Shown here: piece after piece, positions 61,781-64,000 of the stretch | Position numbering within the stretch: position 1 is the first letter of the stretch | Layout of the letters: each line of letters starts with the position of its first letter | From: Quillaja saponaria | Lineage: Eukaryota; Streptophyta; Magnoliopsida; Fabales; Quillajaceae | Direction: 5' to 3' | DNA: 64,000 nucleotides | Assembly: GCA_029379385.1 (NCBI GenBank) | Contig: CM055611.1 | Location: forward strand, 15,074,062-15,138,061 | The notes under the pieces: generated by a model | Told to the model about the DNA's origin: nothing | Databases searched by the model: none | What the model saw: only the letters and a program-made list of their open reading frames with translations | Position numbers and translations under genes: made by a program

Positions 61781-61893
61781 GAAACCGAGTTTTCAAAACT
61801 CGGTTTCATTCAAATTTTGTCCCCCCGCGAGACATGCCTCACTGGCCCGCGAGGGACAAGCCCTGAAACCGGCTTTTGTAAAGTCGGTTTCAG
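61781..61893. repeat. Two related perfect or near-perfect hairpins
   Basis: GAAACCGAGTTTT, one C, then AAAACTCGGTTTC (61781-61807) is a perfect inverted repeat with a one-base loop. The second, GAAACCGGCTTT...AAAGTCGGTTTC (61865-61891, one mismatch), uses the same arm word. A C-run and 'ccgcgag' words lie between them. Confidence 0.85.
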
Positions 61894-61919
61894 AGCTGGT
61901 ATTTTAAATATATGATAAT

Positions 61920-62880
61920 TTTTATTTTTTTTTCATGAGATGAAAATATTTTTAATTTCAAATATATGATAATTTGTAAGTGGGTTTTTTTTTTTTGAAA
62001 TATGTGATAATTTATAAATTTAAATTTTATGAAAATTTATAAATTTTTATTGTATGATATTTTTGAAGTTTAAAATATATAGTAATTTTTTAATTTTTAG
62101 TATATGATATTTTATAAATTTAAAGTATATGATAATTTTAAAATTTTAAATTTTGGTATTTTTAGAATTTAAGATTTTTGATAATTTTTTAATTTTATAG
62201 TGTATCATAAATGTTTTTATTATAATTTATGATATTTTAAAATTTTAAAATTCATGATATCTTTTAAATATAAAGTATATGTTAATTTATATATTTATAG
62301 TTTATGATATATTTAAATTTTAAAATGTATGATAAATTTTAAAGTGTATAACAATTATATGGAATTTAAAATATATGATAAATTTTAAATTTATAATGTA
62401 TGATAGTTTTTAAATTTTTTAATTTGGTATTTTTAGAATTTAAGATTTTTGATAATTTTTTAATTTTATAGTGTATCATAAATGTTTTTATTATAGTTTA
62501 TGATATTTTAAAATTCATGATATCTTTTAAATATAAAGTATATGTTAATTTATATATTTATAGTTTATGATATATTTAAATTTTAAAATGTATGATAAAT
62601 TTTAAAGTGTATAATAATTATATGGAATTAAAAATATATGATATCGCAAATTTTTAAATTTTTATTATTGTGTATGATATCGCAAAATTTTAAATTTTAC
62701 TATATTTTTTTAATTTAAAGTGTATAATTTTTTAACTTATTTGAAATGATTTAGTAAAAAGAAAAAACATTAAATTATTTTAAAAATTAATGGAGCACAC
62801 TTACATTAATCAAATACATATTATGAATACTATAATTTTTTTAGAAAAACTTGCCACACATTAGCGATAATGAAATAAAT
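61920..62880. repeat. AT-only region with 'tatgata' units and a 271-bp direct duplication
   Basis: Nearly all A/T, with the word 'tatgataatt' or variants recurring dozens of times. Within it 62153-62423 is duplicated at 62424-62660 ('ttggtatttttagaatttaa' marks both starts), with small deletions in the second copy. Confidence 0.85.
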
Positions 62881-62894
62881 ATGTGTGTCATTGT

Positions 62895-63624
62895 TTAACA
62901 ACATGTTGGCAAAGACGATGAAAGAAAATTATGAACGAAATCATCATAACCATCACTGTCAGGGTAGTCAGACAGGCTATCATCGCTCTCGTATTGAGCA
63001 TCAATTTCAACTTCCATCATGGTCGGAGTTCTTAACTTGTCTTGGCGATCAACCGCCTCATGCCAGGCATGGTACTTATCTAGTCTTCGATTCATCTGGT
63101 TAATTTCGGACTTAGTCTTTCAATCACCTGAGCTATTTCACCTTGTGTTGAACTGAGGTAAAGTTGCAGATATCGCTTTTTGGGACTGACAGCTTGTGTA
63201 ATCTACATATGATTTCATCTCACACCTTATCTCCCACCATCTAATGTACTTAGGTTCCCTTGCCCAAACTACCCAATTTTCTTGTGAGACATTAGTAACT
63301 GGTCCGAGCATTATATGATCGGTAATATTTGCAACTATTGGTAAAATATATAAGGACGCATTGAAACTCTCTTTTCGATCTATATCATGTAACCTCATTC
63401 TGATCAGTATACTTGCCTACACGATGAAGACGTTGTCTCAGGTGTTGATGGCTCAGGTCTGGTTCTAGTTGATGATCTGTGACCACTATAACGTCCATGA
63501 CAGCCACAATGTGAAGCATGGTTGTCTTGGCATATTTTCTTGTTATCGAGTGTGAGTTTCTAATAAGAAATGGTTGTTTGATGTTTTCAACTCTGATGGG
63601 TTTGAAACTGTTATATATAAGCAA
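62895..63624 (-). CDS. Unrecognised, broken coding-like region, probably transposon-derived
   Basis: Three minus-strand frames follow each other: 63624-63385, 63398-63138, and 63095-62895. The second (MRLHDIDRKESFNASLYILP, PKYIRWWEIRCEMKSYVDYT) continues in the same frame through two stops into the third (MNRRLDKYHAWHEAVDRQDK, then an acidic Ser/Asp-rich end YESDDSLSDYPDSDGYDDF). The base composition is clearly unlike the AT-only DNA on the left, so a protein-coding origin is likely. The stops show decay. I do not recognise the family. The position beside hairpins and repeats suggests a DNA transposon or a MAIN/plant-mobile-domain-like element, but this is only a guess. Confidence 0.35.
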
Positions 63625-64000
63625 ATATTTTTTGTTATCGTCAAAATAATGTCACTTGAATATATACTGAAGTAATCAAAGATTTAATGCATGAGTGTAA
63701 AGTAATGTCAGCATGTCTGTTCACACGTAAAGTAATGTCAGCCTGTTCATTTACTATTTAAATGCTTTATAAGTGAAAATACGTGAACTGAGTAGTCACT
63801 TCATGAAAAGATTGCGTACCTCATTCTAATTATTACATGCTTCATTATAAAGTGATGCTAGCATGTATGTTTATTAAAACAATACTTGAAGATTTATGTA
63901 ATAATTTCAGTATTTAAGATAATAATTATTTTCAGACAATTGAAAAATTTCCACCTTGAAGTGGTGGGGGGTTTGGCAGACCCCTACCTGTTAATTAAAA
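63625..64000. other. Window end, no gene seen
   Basis: Mixed AT-rich sequence with a short repeated phrase 'acgtaaagtaatgtcagc' (the later of two spaced copies starts at 63726). Nothing else was recognised. Confidence 0.4.

Noticed and set aside
1..64000. CRISPR-like array, phage, toxin-antitoxin or bacterial operon
   Set aside because: None is present. The repeats are satellite or transposon repeats in plant DNA.

Overview
This window is nuclear DNA from a flowering plant, most likely a eudicot. The evidence is long genes with many GT-AG introns, very AT-rich intergenic DNA, plant-type Ty1/copia, Ty3/gypsy, CACTA, hAT, L1 and RTE elements, and three recognisable plant host genes. I cannot name the species. 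No bacterial operon, phage, CRISPR array, rRNA or confident tRNA gene was seen.

Three host genes can be assembled exon by exon from the sequence. (1) A flavin-containing monooxygenase (FMO) lies on the minus strand at 12635-14871, with 5 exons, 523 aa, and a GC-AG first intron. (2) A vacuolar H+-ATPase subunit G gene lies on the plus strand at 37025-37643, with 3 exons and 110 aa. (3) An ARABIDILLO-type F-box/LRR/armadillo protein lies on the minus strand at 40100-58969, with 12 exons and 915 aa, and its introns carry several transposon insertions. A second, dead copy of the V-ATPase G gene lies at 3501-4170. It is part of a segmental duplication: 2519-4596 plus about 12120-12355 matches 35942-38670. 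The dead copy is split by a nest of about 7.5 kb of gypsy LTR-retrotransposon DNA.

Layout: 1-860, decayed copia gag (minus). 1018-1320, tandem repeats. 1312-2518, long-inverted-repeat DNA transposon. 2519-4596, duplicated V-ATPase G region (pseudogene). 4597-12120, nested gypsy LTR material including two head-to-head gag/pol fragments. 12120-12355, rest of the duplication. 12635-14871, FMO. 15284-15916, RTE-type LINE 3' end. 15922-19409, seven-copy tandem array of about 520 bp with an alternating A/B higher-order pattern. 20004-23060, probable solo LTR. 25700-26600, CACTA TNP2 fragment (minus). 26720-27660, gypsy integrase end plus the LTR after it. 29230-32150, decayed copia integrase/RT/RNase H plus 3' LTR. 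32870-33055, SINE. 33409-33680, 137-bp duplication. 33986-34045, CACTA-like terminus. 34170-35440, internally deleted L1 (minus). 35942-38670, intact V-ATPase G region. 40100-58969, ARABIDILLO. 59000-64000, AT-rich DNA with GC-rich islands, hairpins, a 271-bp duplication and unrecognised reading frames.

The three host genes are unrelated in function: FMO small-molecule oxidation, vacuolar proton pumping, and an F-box/ARM protein known from Arabidopsis to promote lateral root branching. They do not form a cluster. The most unusual structures are the ABABABA higher-order tandem array, the V-ATPase G gene/pseudogene pair split by a transposon nest, the GC-AG intron of the FMO gene, and several precisely bounded transposon insertions. 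I found no convincing new biological system.
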